This document shows, in pieces, positions 10,753 through 20,895 of a stretch of DNA of 64,000 nucleotides. Each line of letters opens with the position of its first letter. The stretch's first letter is position 1. A model generated the notes under the pieces. That model searched no databases. It had not been told where the DNA came from and saw only the letters and a list, made by a program, of their open reading frames with translations. Made by a program: the position numbers and the translations under genes. Location: NCBI RefSeq assembly GCF_014066305.1, contig NW_023501057.1, positions 682,001-746,000 of the forward strand. The letters are read 5' to 3'. The stretch is from Letharia columbiana (Eukaryota; Ascomycota; Lecanoromycetes; Lecanorales; Parmeliaceae).

Positions 10753-11172
10753 ATGGCATGGTTCTCCGGTCCCGGTCGCTCCTCCTCTCCGCGCCGCTCG
10801 TCCGCCTACTCGCAACGTCCTTCCAATGACAGCAAAGGCTACTACTACAGGACCTCCTCTTCACATTCTAGCCGCGCGCGACCCCGTGGAGGCTACGTCA
10901 ATCGCATCCTTTCCCAAATAAAGCGCTACCTCCGTCACCTGTACGATTACGCGCGCGATCATCCGGTCAAGCTGATAATGCTTTTGCTACCATTGTTGAC
11001 GGGCGGGGCATTGGCGGGGGTGCTGGCGAAGTTTGGTATCAGGTTACCGGCCGGTTTGGCAAGTATGGTGCCGGGAGGTGCTGGAGGCAAACAAGGATTT
11101 GGAGGAAGAAGTGATGTAGGCGGTGGGGCCGGTGTACAGGGTTTGATGAAGATGGCGCAGATGTTTGTGTGA
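10753..11172 (+). CDS. Small conserved-looking membrane protein, function unknown
   Basis: A single-exon frame of 139 residues starts at ATG 10753. The N-terminus is Ser/Arg/Tyr-rich and polar. A basic amphipathic stretch (about 45-72) leads to one hydrophobic segment (about 73-95, KLIMLLLPLLTGGALAGVLA). The tail is rich in Gly (VPGGAGGKQGFGGRSDVGG) and ends in a short helix (LMKMAQMFV). I recognise no family. The orderly layout and good codon continuity argue for a real gene, probably a single-pass membrane protein. Its neighbours are two J-protein genes, which does not by itself say what it does. Confidence 0.65.
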   Translation: MAWFSGPGRSSSPRRSSAYSQRPSNDSKGYYYRTSSSHSSRARPRGGYVNRILSQIKRYLRHLYDYARDHPVKLIMLLLPLLTGGALAGVLAKFGIRLPAGLASMVPGGAGGKQGFGGRSDVGGGAGVQGLMKMAQMFV

Positions 11173-11758
11173 GACCAGGACGGGACTGTTGATACTGATG
11201 GGCGTGGGAGGTAAGTGTTCCGAGCTTATACCATGACTACATTGCGACGGGCCAATGCTAATTGGCAAGGAAGCGAGAGGCCTGGTTCAGAGAGGCAACC
11301 TATTCATTGGATATCCTCCTCGAATTATTATACCGTTGATGACTGACATGAAATGGCGAGTTCCACAGCTGCCTTGACGCAATGGATTAGACTGCAATTG
11401 TGAGGGTGGCCTTCCAGGAAAGATGTCCAAATCAATAGCAGTCGGAGTATGCGCAAAAAGCCAACTTGCTCTTTTTCTAGCTTGCAAAGTGCTGTACTGG
11501 ATAAAACACTGCCCGTTTACGAGTACCGAGGTGGCATCCTTTGACTATGCATAAAGCAAGTTATATCGGCGAACGAGAATGCTAAAGTCCCCCACGGTTT
11601 GCAAGCCTGTACATAATCAATTGGCGCAACATTGAACGCTTTCTACCTCTAAGCTTAGGTCATCAGGCCGCAACTAGGAAGGGATTTCTTTGTGGAGGTC
11701 GCTTTCATCCACGGTTGTCGACTATGATTTTCGATGGCCGGAGGTGTAATACGTCTCG
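11173..11758. other. Intergenic gap, convergent 3' ends
   Basis: This is sequence between two converging genes. Short frames on the minus strand show no family features. I see nothing else. Confidence 0.4.
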
Positions 11759-13042
11759 TCAGTGCGCCTTGCCATTCCTCTTGACACGTTTTCGTGCTGC
11801 TCCATTCCTTGAATCTTCCTTTATTTCTGGGTCTCCATCCTCTCCGTCATTAGCAGTCTCCAGATCCTCCAATTCAGATTGCTCATAGTTCGACTGAACA
11901 CCGGCAATGCGACTCTGAATCTTATGATAAGTCCACACCGGTAAGCGGAACAAAACCGTCCGCCTGAACGTGGGCTTGGGTATCTCCTCTGGATCTAGCA
12001 AAAGCTCCACCCTTTCACCGTTGTCATCCTCTTCTTCCACATAAACGTTTCCCACGGAATCCACGATGAGAACTTTCCCATTGCGAGCTTGAACTTTCTT
12101 CTTAGCCCCTTGGGGCCCCTGTTCAGGTTCCGACTCAATAGGTGTAGGTGTACTTGTGCCACTCCGCTTAAGCCCCTTGCCTGTTTTCTTGTCTTTCTCC
12201 TTTTTGTTTTCTCTCTCCTGCATGCGCTTCTGGCGTCGATTAAGCACCGCCGCACCGTTCTCTTGCGCCAAAGAAGCAGGGGGGCTAGCTGTCATTCCCG
12301 TCATTGCACCATCAATGCCAGGAATCCCTCTGACTCCTGAGTCGTCGCCCCAGGCTGATCGTCTCGCATCTCGAATGACCCGTTCGGCGTAATCTCGTTG
12401 TCTCTGCCAGCTTACATACATAGCCGCGTAATGGACCAATCCTCCTCCAAATGCAAACAGGCCCACCAGCACTGATCCCAGACCAGGGCGAAAGCGGGCG
12501 TAGTAATATCCAGTCCCCCTCCATTTGGGGAAGCCGCTGCTCAGGAAGAAATTGTATCTTTCGCGACCAGGTCCTTTCAGAATCTCGGTGATAACGCCGA
12601 GTCGAGCATACCGCTCGCTAGCCTTCTTCACCGCGGTCTGAATTTCGCTTTCCGTGGGAGCTTTGTTAACGTGAACGCCTGGTTCCTTGTTTTTCAGTCC
12701 GAGTAGTGGCTTGGAAGTTGCCTTTGCCTTGGAGGCTATGAGCGACTGCTTTGCCTTGTCGGGATGTATAATTCTGGATTTCTTCCTGTAGGCTTTGACG
12801 ATCTCGTCCTGAGAAGCGCTAGCCTTCACCCCCAAGAAATCTAGAGATTGAAAAGAGTAAGCCAACATGAATACGATTACAATGGTAGGAAGGTGTGAGT
12901 AATTACCGTAAAAAGTCACCTCAGGACCCTCGGAAGCCTGGATCTCGTCTCGAAGTCGGAATATTTCGTGGTCATCCTTAGTAAACCCAGCAACCAGCGC
13001 CAGCAGACCGCTGCAGAGCAAAACAAAGAGTGACAGTTTCAT
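11759..13042 (-). CDS. erj5: ER membrane J-domain protein (Erj5-like)
   Basis: Exons 13042-12907 and 12840-11759 give 405 residues. A signal sequence (MKLSLFVLLCSGLLALVAGF) is followed directly by the J domain, joined by splicing at EVTFY|DFLGVKASASQDEIV and containing AYRKKSRIIHPDKAK with the HPD triad. A transmembrane segment lies near residues 195-215 (VLVGLFAFGGGLVHYAAMYV). The C-terminal half is charged, with Lys-rich stretches and a basic end (ARKRVKRNGKAH). This layout matches fungal Erj5, an ER-lumenal J protein that works with BiP/Kar2 in folding and the unfolded protein response. The intron 12841-12906 is GT-AG. A second, unrelated J-protein gene lies 1.7 kb to the left. Confidence 0.85.
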   Translation of the reverse strand: MKLSLFVLLCSGLLALVAGFTKDDHEIFRLRDEIQASEGPEVTFYGNYSHLPTIVIVFMLAYSFQSLDFLGVKASASQDEIVKAYRKKSRIIHPDKAKQSLIASKAKATSKPLLGLKNKEPGVHVNKAPTESEIQTAVKKASERYARLGVITEILKGPGRERYNFFLSSGFPKWRGTGYYYARFRPGLGSVLVGLFAFGGGLVHYAAMYVSWQRQRDYAERVIRDARRSAWGDDSGVRGIPGIDGAMTGMTASPPASLAQENGAAVLNRRQKRMQERENKKEKDKKTGKGLKRSGTSTPTPIESEPEQGPQGAKKKVQARNGKVLIVDSVGNVYVEEEDDNGERVELLLDPEEIPKPTFRRTVLFRLPVWTYHKIQSRIAGVQSNYEQSELEDLETANDGEDGDPEIKEDSRNGAARKRVKRNGKAH

Positions 13043-13640
13043 GTTTAAGGAACGTGATGCATGTGTGCCTGAAGCTATAGCACAAAAGCTCCCAATATGT
13101 GTGTACCTGCGTGTACCTCTAGTGGCCCTTTAGCTTGTGTAGTAAAAGTAGGTCGTGGTCCCAATCAAGGAATCGGGCAGGTGGGGAGATCCGAAATGTA
13201 AATGTGCGAATAATTCCGGTACACAGTCAACTTACAAGAGAACTCTTCTCCCCACTCACTTCCCTCTTGATTCTCAAGAAAACTGGGCGGTACGCCTAAT
13301 GGTTGCCGCGGATGGAAAATATGTGATGAGCAATTGAGCATGGCTGAAGTAGTTCGTGGCTGAAAGGACACAGACCCTCCATCGAAAATAAGCCTAGGAG
13401 ATAAAATCTGTGGGACAAAGAACACATTTGCTTTCTTTCAACTCCACAATCCTTTATACAACCACCTGTCTGACTATTCGCTACCATTTCCACCGAAAAT
13501 TGTGAACAATTCCCACTTCTAGTCTCTGTAATCACTAGCTAATCGAATACAAAGAGACCAGAATAACCCTCTTTCCACCCCGTGTTACCCTTGAAAGTCC
13601 AAGAAAACGAACCAAAACCAACACCTTCACTCATTCGGCA
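13043..13640. other. Intergenic gap, divergent promoter region
   Basis: This is the shared upstream region of the Erj5-like and PRA1 genes. Short frames here have no family features. The last 80 bases before the PRA1 start are C/A-rich, as is common in fungal 5' leaders. Confidence 0.4.
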
Positions 13641-14171
13641 ATGTCGCGAATCAACATCCCCCTCGAGGCTCTGACCTCTCGCCTTAATCTCGGATCCCGC
13701 TTTGAAGGGGTGCGGTCGCAGTCGCTGACGTCCCGATTCGCCAACCTCAAGCCCATCTCTGAGTTCCTGGATCTCAAGCGCCTCTCCAAGCCTGCGAATT
13801 TCGGGGAGGTTCAGAGCAGAGTCAATTACAACCTGTCATATTTCTCAAGCAACTATTTCGCAGTAGCCCTGATGCTCACAGTCTATAGCTTGCTTACCAA
13901 TGTAGCATTGCTCTTTGACATGGTCTTCATGGGCGTTGGACTCTTTGCAATTAAAAAACTTGATGGTCGGGAGCTCGAGTTGGGCTTTGCTCGTCTTACC
14001 ACCTCCCAACTATACACGGGCCTGTTCATCATCGGTGTGCCCGTCTTCATCTGGGCTTCCCCAATTGCAACAGCCTTATGGCTAGTCGGAGCCATCGGTG
14101 TGACTACACTTGGTCACGCATCCTTTATGGACAAACCGATCGATACAGCTTTTTCCGAGGAGGCGGTCTAG
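13641..14171 (+). CDS. PRA1 family protein (prenylated Rab acceptor, Yip3-like)
   Basis: A single-exon frame of 176 residues. The family signature is clear: SRVNYNLSYFSSNYFAVALM, two pairs of hydrophobic segments (about 78-112 and 126-160), and the C-terminal HASFMDKPIDTAFSEEAV, typical of fungal members. PRA1 proteins sit in Golgi/ER membranes and bind prenylated Rab GTPases during vesicle transport. The stop TAG at 14169-14171 lies inside a longer open frame in the -1 register that continues to 15433; see the next entry and the finding. Nothing in the PRA1 part suggests it is broken. Confidence 0.9.
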   Translation: MSRINIPLEALTSRLNLGSRFEGVRSQSLTSRFANLKPISEFLDLKRLSKPANFGEVQSRVNYNLSYFSSNYFAVALMLTVYSLLTNVALLFDMVFMGVGLFAIKKLDGRELELGFARLTTSQLYTGLFIIGVPVFIWASPIATALWLVGAIGVTTLGHASFMDKPIDTAFSEEAV

Positions 14172-15433
14172 GTGGTCGGCCGCGAACTCCAAAAGATTCG
14201 CCCTTATGGGGAAGACCATCAGGGGCTCGCCCGGGGAAGAGAAGGAGTGGGTCGGACAGGCAGGCACAACAATGGGAAGAAGATAGACGATTTGAAGAAG
14301 TAGACAGCGATGAAGATGACGGTCAGGGTGTTGGGTTGGATGGGGCGTTCGTTAGCGATGAATTGCGGTTTACAGGTGCAAACTTGAATCAACGTTCACG
14401 TCGTCGACAGGTGTATGGTGATAGGATGTCCTCCGAGTCGTCTGGCGATGACTATGGCTCGGACCATGGAGCCAGCGGTACCATGCAGATCGCTCTTAGG
14501 GACAAGGAAGAATTATTGGTGCAAAAGGCTTTGGAACGCATACGTCGTGCACAGATGCTGGGGAGAACAAATGTTAAACTGAGCCAGCCTGAGATAGATG
14601 CTCTCGAACGCAAAAGAAGAAAGGATGAAGCTGAGAGTGCACGTAAGAAGCCAGAAATGAGAAACGCCGATCGACGTCGAAGCAGCGGTCAGTCTCGTGA
14701 TGCATCTAGAGAACAAAAGTCTAGCAGGAGAAAGAGCAAAGGGTATTTTCCTGCCTACGATAGCGAATATTCATCCGGTTCCAGAAGAGCTACGCTTCCT
14801 GGTATTCTTGTCCCTGGTCCAGCCGGCGTGCCTGCGTATTCACCGCTGGGATATTACCCGCCAACCACAGCTCCACAGGGTGGATCATCGCGTTCGGGTT
14901 CTCGATCAGCAAGCTCGCACAGCCTCGCACAGGCTTCACCTCCGTTGCCTCGTGCACACAAACAGCGTTACTCCTCAGGTCCTGATCCTGCTCTGGCCTC
15001 GCCAGCACCTCGTTCACCACAGTCGTCGCGACGTCTTCCGGACGACCCGAACTGGATACCTCGGCCTCGCTCAGCATCTTCCGTATCCAGTCAACCCTAC
15101 CCGCCAGATCAGTACATAGCATACTCGCCTCCGATTCCGCAGATACCGCATCAGTACAGCCAAGGCCGACGAATAGTGTCAAGTCCGCAGCCGGACCTAC
15201 AATACCCTCGCATCAGGGGAGAGCCTCAGGCGCGCGCTTCCGAGCCTTCCGCGCTGCGCCGAGAACACTCTCGCCAATCGACTCCCGAGAGAAGTGAAAG
15301 CGAGGATATCAGCGCAAGTGATGATGACGAAGGTGACGGCGTTCAAGTAGACGTTGTACCTTACAGTGAAGGCTATGAAATCAGCGTGCGTCCTGAAGGC
15401 GCCAGGGAGAAGCAAAGAAGAGGCCAGCGATAA
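14078..15433 (+). CDS. Disordered Ser/Pro/Arg-rich protein, start uncertain
   Basis: The open frame of 451 codons runs in the -1 register relative to PRA1 and overlaps its last 94 bases. The text looks coding from about 14150 onward (GLGGRPRTPKDSPLWGRPSG, QQWEEDRRFEEVDSDEDDGQ), so the real start is unclear. The in-frame ATGs are at 14078 (inside PRA1) and 14426. A short helical patch (about residues 145-185, KEELLVQKALERIRRAQMLG) lies in a protein otherwise rich in Ser, Pro, Arg and Tyr, with an acidic end before the basic tail. I recognise no domain. It could be a separate gene, or a PRA1 extension reached by frameshift or by an unseen splice. Confidence 0.5.
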   Translation: MASRSHRCDYTWSRILYGQTDRYSFFRGGGLGGRPRTPKDSPLWGRPSGARPGKRRSGSDRQAQQWEEDRRFEEVDSDEDDGQGVGLDGAFVSDELRFTGANLNQRSRRRQVYGDRMSSESSGDDYGSDHGASGTMQIALRDKEELLVQKALERIRRAQMLGRTNVKLSQPEIDALERKRRKDEAESARKKPEMRNADRRRSSGQSRDASREQKSSRRKSKGYFPAYDSEYSSGSRRATLPGILVPGPAGVPAYSPLGYYPPTTAPQGGSSRSGSRSASSHSLAQASPPLPRAHKQRYSSGPDPALASPAPRSPQSSRRLPDDPNWIPRPRSASSVSSQPYPPDQYIAYSPPIPQIPHQYSQGRRIVSSPQPDLQYPRIRGEPQARASEPSALRREHSRQSTPERSESEDISASDDDEGDGVQVDVVPYSEGYEISVRPEGAREKQRRGQR

Positions 15434-15530
15434 GCGTGTTCGGAGTTTTGGGGTTCCGGAGACAAATAAAGATAGGCTTGTATAGACGGCAGTTCACACA
15501 CAGCGTTCCTTCGCTTGAACTTTGACATCG

Positions 15531-16556
15531 CTACCAAGCCAGCATGTTCTCCTTGACTTTATCCTGTGTCCTCTCATCCACCCCAATGCGCTTCAAATAC
15601 TCATTCACTCCGCCATAAACATTGTGGAGATGTCCAGCTATCTCCTGCACAAAGCCGGCCGGACATGCAGCAAATTCCTCGCCCAATCCGATCCGCCTGA
15701 TCTCCTCCATTCTCGACTCCTTCTCGCTTTCCAATTCGTTCTCACTAGCCGTGTAGTCCGCACTTATCGCTCCGAGTGGAACGTTCAACAACAACAGAAG
15801 GAGTATGACAACAAGGCCAGTCCTATCCTTTCCTTGGGTACAATGTATTAAAGCAGGGTAATTGCTTGATTCAGCAAGGACTGTGAATATCCCGCGGAGT
15901 TCCGAGGTGCCATGATCAAGGCTATCTTTCCCCAATCCAGTCAATCCGCGTTCAGCCATGACTTCGCGACCAAGAATAGCAATGGCCTCCACTCTATACC
16001 CTAACACCATGAGCCCCACGAGTTTGCTGAGGCTCAACCATCTGAGCTTCCAGAGCAGGGCGCGCGCGAAGGATCCGCCGTTCAGGTTGATCTCGTGGTA
16101 TGTAATCCCCGGTATTTTTAGTGGCTCGGCCGCCTCGTCGTTAGCCGGAGCGAGAGCCGCTGAGGTGTGGACTTGAGCGTTTCGTTTTTTGGCTTGATCA
16201 AGGTGCTCGGTTGTGGAGCGCAGGTCGATGATGTTGTTGATGTGGTATTTTGAGGTCAGCGCTTCCCGGTCCGATTTGGAGGCATTGTCCTATGCTCATT
16301 TCATTCAGCGTCACTTCTTCAAGGCAAGGTCTAACTTTCAAGACGGGTGTGAAGAGTGACCAGAGCCGTTTTCTACCAAAAGACATGTATTGCGACTCAG
16401 ATTTGGGTAAGAAAAAGAAGTACTCGGGACTGTACGTACAGGGAGCGCGCTGCGGTAGATGCGGCCTTGTCGAAGACGGTCGTTGCCTTGTATTTCATTA
16501 ATTGTCTGGGCAACGTCTCGGAAGTTGAGGATGTTCTGTAGGGAATCTGATGGCAT
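15531..16556 (-). CDS. Protein tyrosine phosphatase of the Y_phosphatase3 (LipA-like) type
   Basis: Exons 16556-16440 and 16289-15531 give 291 residues. The N-terminus NILNFRDVAQTINE and GRIYRSALP are characteristic of this family, as is INNIIDLRSTTEH. The catalytic CX5R loop is ALIHCTQGKDRTGLVV, with Cys as nucleophile and Arg binding phosphate. Later, DYTASENEL and the closing YLKRIGVDERTQDKVKENML complete the domain. The protein is expected to be a soluble phosphatase of phosphotyrosine, phosphoserine or possibly phosphoinositide. The 150-nt intron (16290-16439) is longer than most here. A (CTG)8 tract abuts the start codon in the 5' leader; an in-frame TGA upstream shows it is not translated in this frame. 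Confidence 0.88.
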
Positions 16557-17182
16557 GTCTGCTGCTGCTGCTGCTGCTGCTGCAGTAGGTTCAGAGGCGA
16601 AAGATCAGACTATAGGGCAACAAAGGAGATCGAGAACGAATTCCATCACGCCTGCGTATTGACAACTCGTAAAGCGCGGAAAGTGCGATCTCAAATTTCC
16701 GACTTCAGGGCTGCTAAGTACTCATGTGAGTGAACGAGAAATAGAACATGTTGCTACAGGGAGGATCAATCCTGGCACCCAGGCACCTTGCTGATTTTCA
16801 ATCCCCTGCGCAATTCTCGATCAATTAATTGAAGGCCTGTGAATATGTAGAGTAGAGTATAATAAAGTAGGGTAGGGATTCTCAACATCTGACTGATCGT
16901 GTTGCAACTTGCTGCTCGTAACTTGCTGCTGTTCACATCCAATGGCCATGCAGCCTCCACGTCATATTTGCCTGCTAGTGGCATCTGGAAATTAGGATCC
17001 CGCCGCTGCAACCTCAACTCGACTCTGAAATAGTAACGTTCGAAAACAATCGAACAGCCCGTCTTGCCTTTGTCCTCTGCGATCAATCCTGACCCTTGCA
17101 GGCATCGCATGGAGTCTCTACCCCCATTCCAGCCTAAACAAAACCAACGATATCATCTATAGCCAAACTTTGTACTCACATC
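16557..17182. other. Intergenic gap, divergent promoter region
   Basis: This region is upstream of the phosphatase and EIS1. It contains the (CTG)8 microsatellite at 16559-16582. Near 16905-16931 the phrase AACTTGCTGCT(C/G) occurs twice in tandem. I see no further gene. Confidence 0.45.
16559..16582. repeat. CTG/CAG trinucleotide repeat, 8 units
   Basis: Eight perfect CTG units on the plus strand equal CAG on the transcribed strand of the phosphatase gene. The tract ends two bases before the start codon, so it lies in the 5' UTR and could vary in length between strains. Confidence 0.9.
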
Positions 17183-20100
17183 ATGACTTCCGCCAAGTCG
17201 CAGAAGCTCGAGGATCAAGGTGAGCAACGATGTGGAATCCTGACACGTGCTACTTTGTTGTAGGCTGACCTTCACAAGCCGCGACGGCCGCTTTATATGT
17301 AACAAAAGGCAAAGACAACAAGTCGCAAACAAAGCCGAGCAACTATCCCCTGGATGAACACAACAAACTCTCGGCTGCTAGTAAGTCCAGCCTTTGTTGC
17401 TCTTTCAACTTTGGACTGACCTCGTTCGCCAGGTGCGGCAACATCATTGAAGCATGCAGACCCGAAAGATTTACCGGCGTTTCCTGTTGTAGGCCTCGCC
17501 CACCCGGAATCCTCAGCAGGAGCCGCCGCAAGTCTAGCAAACAAAGACCATAAATCCTTCGAGTACTGGAAGCCGGGAGACATACCAGCTGCCAACAAGG
17601 CAGCAATGCTAGCCAAGGACTACAAAGCTGCTCCGTTGTGGCATCCAGAGCTGAGTGCCGCCGGCTCAAAAGCCGCGCTTCTCGCTCAAAGGGAGGGAGG
17701 AGACGTCAAGATCTGGAGACCCTCGCCAACTGAGGCTGGAAACTCAGCAGCAGGTCAAGCGATGCGCATGAAAGGCTTGAGTCCTCAACTCGACTATGGT
17801 CATACTGAGGAAGGTGGCAGGAGAGCAATGATGGCGGCAACTCAATCGATGGCTAGCGGAAGAAAACGAGCTGGTTCTACGCCGATCGAACCAAGCTTAT
17901 ACCCAGATTCGAAGAATTCTGCGACAAATGCGCTAAAGGCAGCCACATCTGTTTCAAGAGCTGCTGGGAGAAGTCAGCCCGCACCACGTGCCCCAGCTGG
18001 CTCCACAATCAATGCCGCCAAGATACACAATGCAGCTATCACCAACCTTTCACGCGAGATGTACACGTCCCATCCCCCAGTTGCGCCGGAGGTGGAAGAG
18101 AAGAATAGACAAGCCGGCCTGCGCGCTGCAGCAATCTCAATGGCAAAACAGATGTATGATGTTCAACAGAAAGCTATCGAGGCAGCGGCGGAGACCCGGC
18201 GATCTGATAGCTCATATGCTGCTACCAGCGTGCACAATCGTCCAGCCTCGGCTACACCAGAGGAACCGCATAACCCCCCGCAGTATGCCAACCTGCAGGA
18301 AGCGGCGCAGAAACTAGCAGCTGAGCGCCTCGCTAAGCTCCATGATGAGCACGCAGCGTACAGGACATATTATGGAACACAAGCTGCACCCCAGACCCAC
18401 AAGCTGTCAATACGAGGTCGGGCTCGAAGGCGCGCATCCAGCGATGGCCAGGCAGATGACGAAGAGCGCTCCCAACAGATCAGGTCCGAAATGTCTCTGT
18501 TCACGGACAAACTAGCCCAGGTGGATGCAAAAAAGCGGCAAAAGGATAGGGATTCGCTCTTGGCTGCCGCTCAAAGAAATGTCAGAGCAAGCATGCATGG
18601 CATGGATGAAAAGGTCTTCAACGATACTGGTAAAGTTTCCCCAGCAATGATGGAGGACTGGGAAGAGAAGGCCAAGGCCAAGGCAAAAGCTGAAAGCTCC
18701 GCAAGAATGGTCAATCATGGCAAGGTCAACATAGGTGGTGGCAGGTACATGGACCAGTCGGAGATTGATGCGATCGCCGCCGCCAGAGTCCAGCCTACAC
18801 TTGATGAGGTCACCGCAACCGCCGAGAAGCACCGCGCAAGAGACGAAGAACTTCGCCAGCAACAACTTGAGCGTGAACGGCTAGCTGCGGAGAAGAATCA
18901 GGACCAGAAGGAGCGTGATGCAAAGACCAAAGAGGATTGGAGGCGCTTCAAGGGTAAGTTGATTCCAGTTCTATTTTGGAATATATGCTAACGATCACCA
19001 GAGGAAGAAAAGCGAGAAGCTAGGGCTAGAAAGGAAGAGGAGAGAGCAAAGAAATTTGAAGAAAGGCGCCTTCGCGAGGCGGAGAAGCAGGAGAAGCGTA
19101 GAGTCAAGGAGACAAAGGTCGTCTCGGAAGTTCCAGTGGTGGTTGCGAACGAGGAGCCCAAGGAAGAGGCCGAGGAGGCCGATTCCGAAGCTGTGGTTGC
19201 TGGACCAGAACCACCAGTGCTCGACCCTATCCCTGCGACCACGCCTTTTGCTACCGATGATTCAAAGCCTGAGACTCTTCCAAGCGACGAAGAGAGGATC
19301 GATCCAACGTTTCTGCCAACATCTGAGTTGGAGCCCGTAAATGCCAGTCAGGCCAATCTGGCGCCAGCGTCTACGGAGGAGTCTGAGCTTGAACCAGTGT
19401 ACACTGCGGACAGCGGTGGACATCTCAGTGGAAATGCGGAAGAAATAGCCAGACGTGTATTTTCAGCACCTGTTGAAGGAGAGCCCACAACAAGTACCTC
19501 ATTGGGAAACACAAACACAGGTACTGAAGAGCTGGTTGAGAACACGTCCAATGCAAAGACGGCTCCTGTTGTAGGAGCAGAAACAGCCACGGCACCAGCA
19601 ATCGAGACAGAGCCAACCCCCACCGTCACAGAGCCCTCGACGGCAACAAAGCACGAGGCTCCTGTCGCAGCTAGAGTAGTTCCCACTATACCTGCGGCTA
19701 CGACCGAAACAACGGTGAGCGGTCCTTCGACCTCGAAATCGATGAAAGACAAAGATACAGGTAAGGTCTCCTCCTGGCTCAAAACGAAATTCTCCCGCCG
19801 CGCCAGCAAACCCGCTAAGCCCGAGTCAACCACCGCACCCTCTGAGGGCAAAGGGAAAGGGTTCGTTGGTGGCGCAAATCTCACTGGCCCCGATGCTAGT
19901 AATACCAGCTCGGATCGCGGCGACTCCTCTATGCGCGAAGTCGCTCTTGCGGGCAAAGATCCTACCGCGACTACGACCGAAGCGCCCCTAGTGAGCCCAA
20001 CCGCGAACGATGACCTTTATTCAGCGTCTACTCGTAGCCTTCACACTGGACCGACAGCTGCAGGCGCCCTTCAACGCGAATCTCTTTCCTCAGCCTCCAT

Positions 20101-20398
20101 CAGCTCTCTCTCGAGTGACGAAGACACTCGCGGTCGTAGCGCCATACCACGAGAACGAGAGCCAGTTACACAAAGTCAATTTGTGCACGAAGAGATCGAC
20201 AAGGGTCACATCGATCCTGCTTTGACTCGCCATACGAAAGAATCGGAGAGCTCGACTGGTGGAGGCGAAGAATTTGAGGAAGCGAGGGATACCTTTGATA
20301 CCGAGAAGTTGAATCCGCCGGCAGCTGGTGTTCTTGGTGGAACGGCGAGGAAGAGCGACAGTCCGGCGAGGGATTCGAAGTTTATGGAGGACTTGTGA
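17183..20398 (+). CDS. eis1: Eisosome protein 1 (EIS1) family
   Basis: Exons 17183-17219, 17279-17380, 17433-18953 and 19002-20398 give 1018 residues. The N-terminal half has the short Ala/Ser-rich repeats typical of EIS1: AATAALYVTKG, LSAASAATSLKHADP, VGLAHPESSAGAAASLAN, YWKPGDIPAANKAAMLAKDY and LWHPELSAAGSKAALLA. It continues through INAAKIHNAAITNLSREMYT and the central MAKQMYDVQQK to a Lys/Glu-rich coiled-coil region across the third intron. The C-terminal 450 residues are Pro/Thr/Ser/Glu-rich and disordered, with a basic patch (KTKFSRRASKPAK). EIS1 is a peripheral component of eisosomes, furrows of the plasma membrane. All three introns are 48-59 nt GT-AG. Confidence 0.9.
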
Positions 20399-20895
20399 AT
20401 GGGGGGATTGGAAGACGTTTGTGGGAAGAATGGCTGATTCGATACCTTAATCGTGCGATTGCAAGTTTTTCCTGAAGAGATATCTATGTCGTTGGATCAG
20501 GCAAGCAAATGATGTATAAGTTCCTTGTGCTTGATTTATATGCTAATGCAGAGAGCTACTTTCCTCTTCGTTCTTTCCTGTCAGTCAAAATCTCTATGCC
20601 TCACGCCAAGCCAATAAGCGGAATTCTTTCCAAGTAGAGAGAGATCTTGACTGAGCATGACTGTAATTATGAGTGAACCTTTGCAAATTCGACTCAGAAA
20701 TGATTCCTGACCGCCTATACGGCAACCAGTCACTTTCCTACTTGATGGCCCATTAGGATTATCCCATCTGCTCGACTTTCGCTGGTATATAACGCACGTC
20801 AAAAATCTTCCTTTTCAAGATACTGCGTCTATGCAGCTACCTCTCCCTTGGAATGCAATTCGAAACGCCGTGCCTGCGGTACGAAAAGACCGCTC
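20399..20895. other. Intergenic gap, convergent 3' ends
   Basis: This is sequence between the EIS1 and Sfk1/DRAM-like stops. A 73-codon minus-strand frame (20581-20802) has no family features. I see nothing else. Confidence 0.4.

Noticed and set aside
19348..19956. Minus-strand frame (202 codons) rich in Val/Ala/Ser
   Set aside because: It is a shadow of the Thr/Glu/Pro-rich EIS1 tail.
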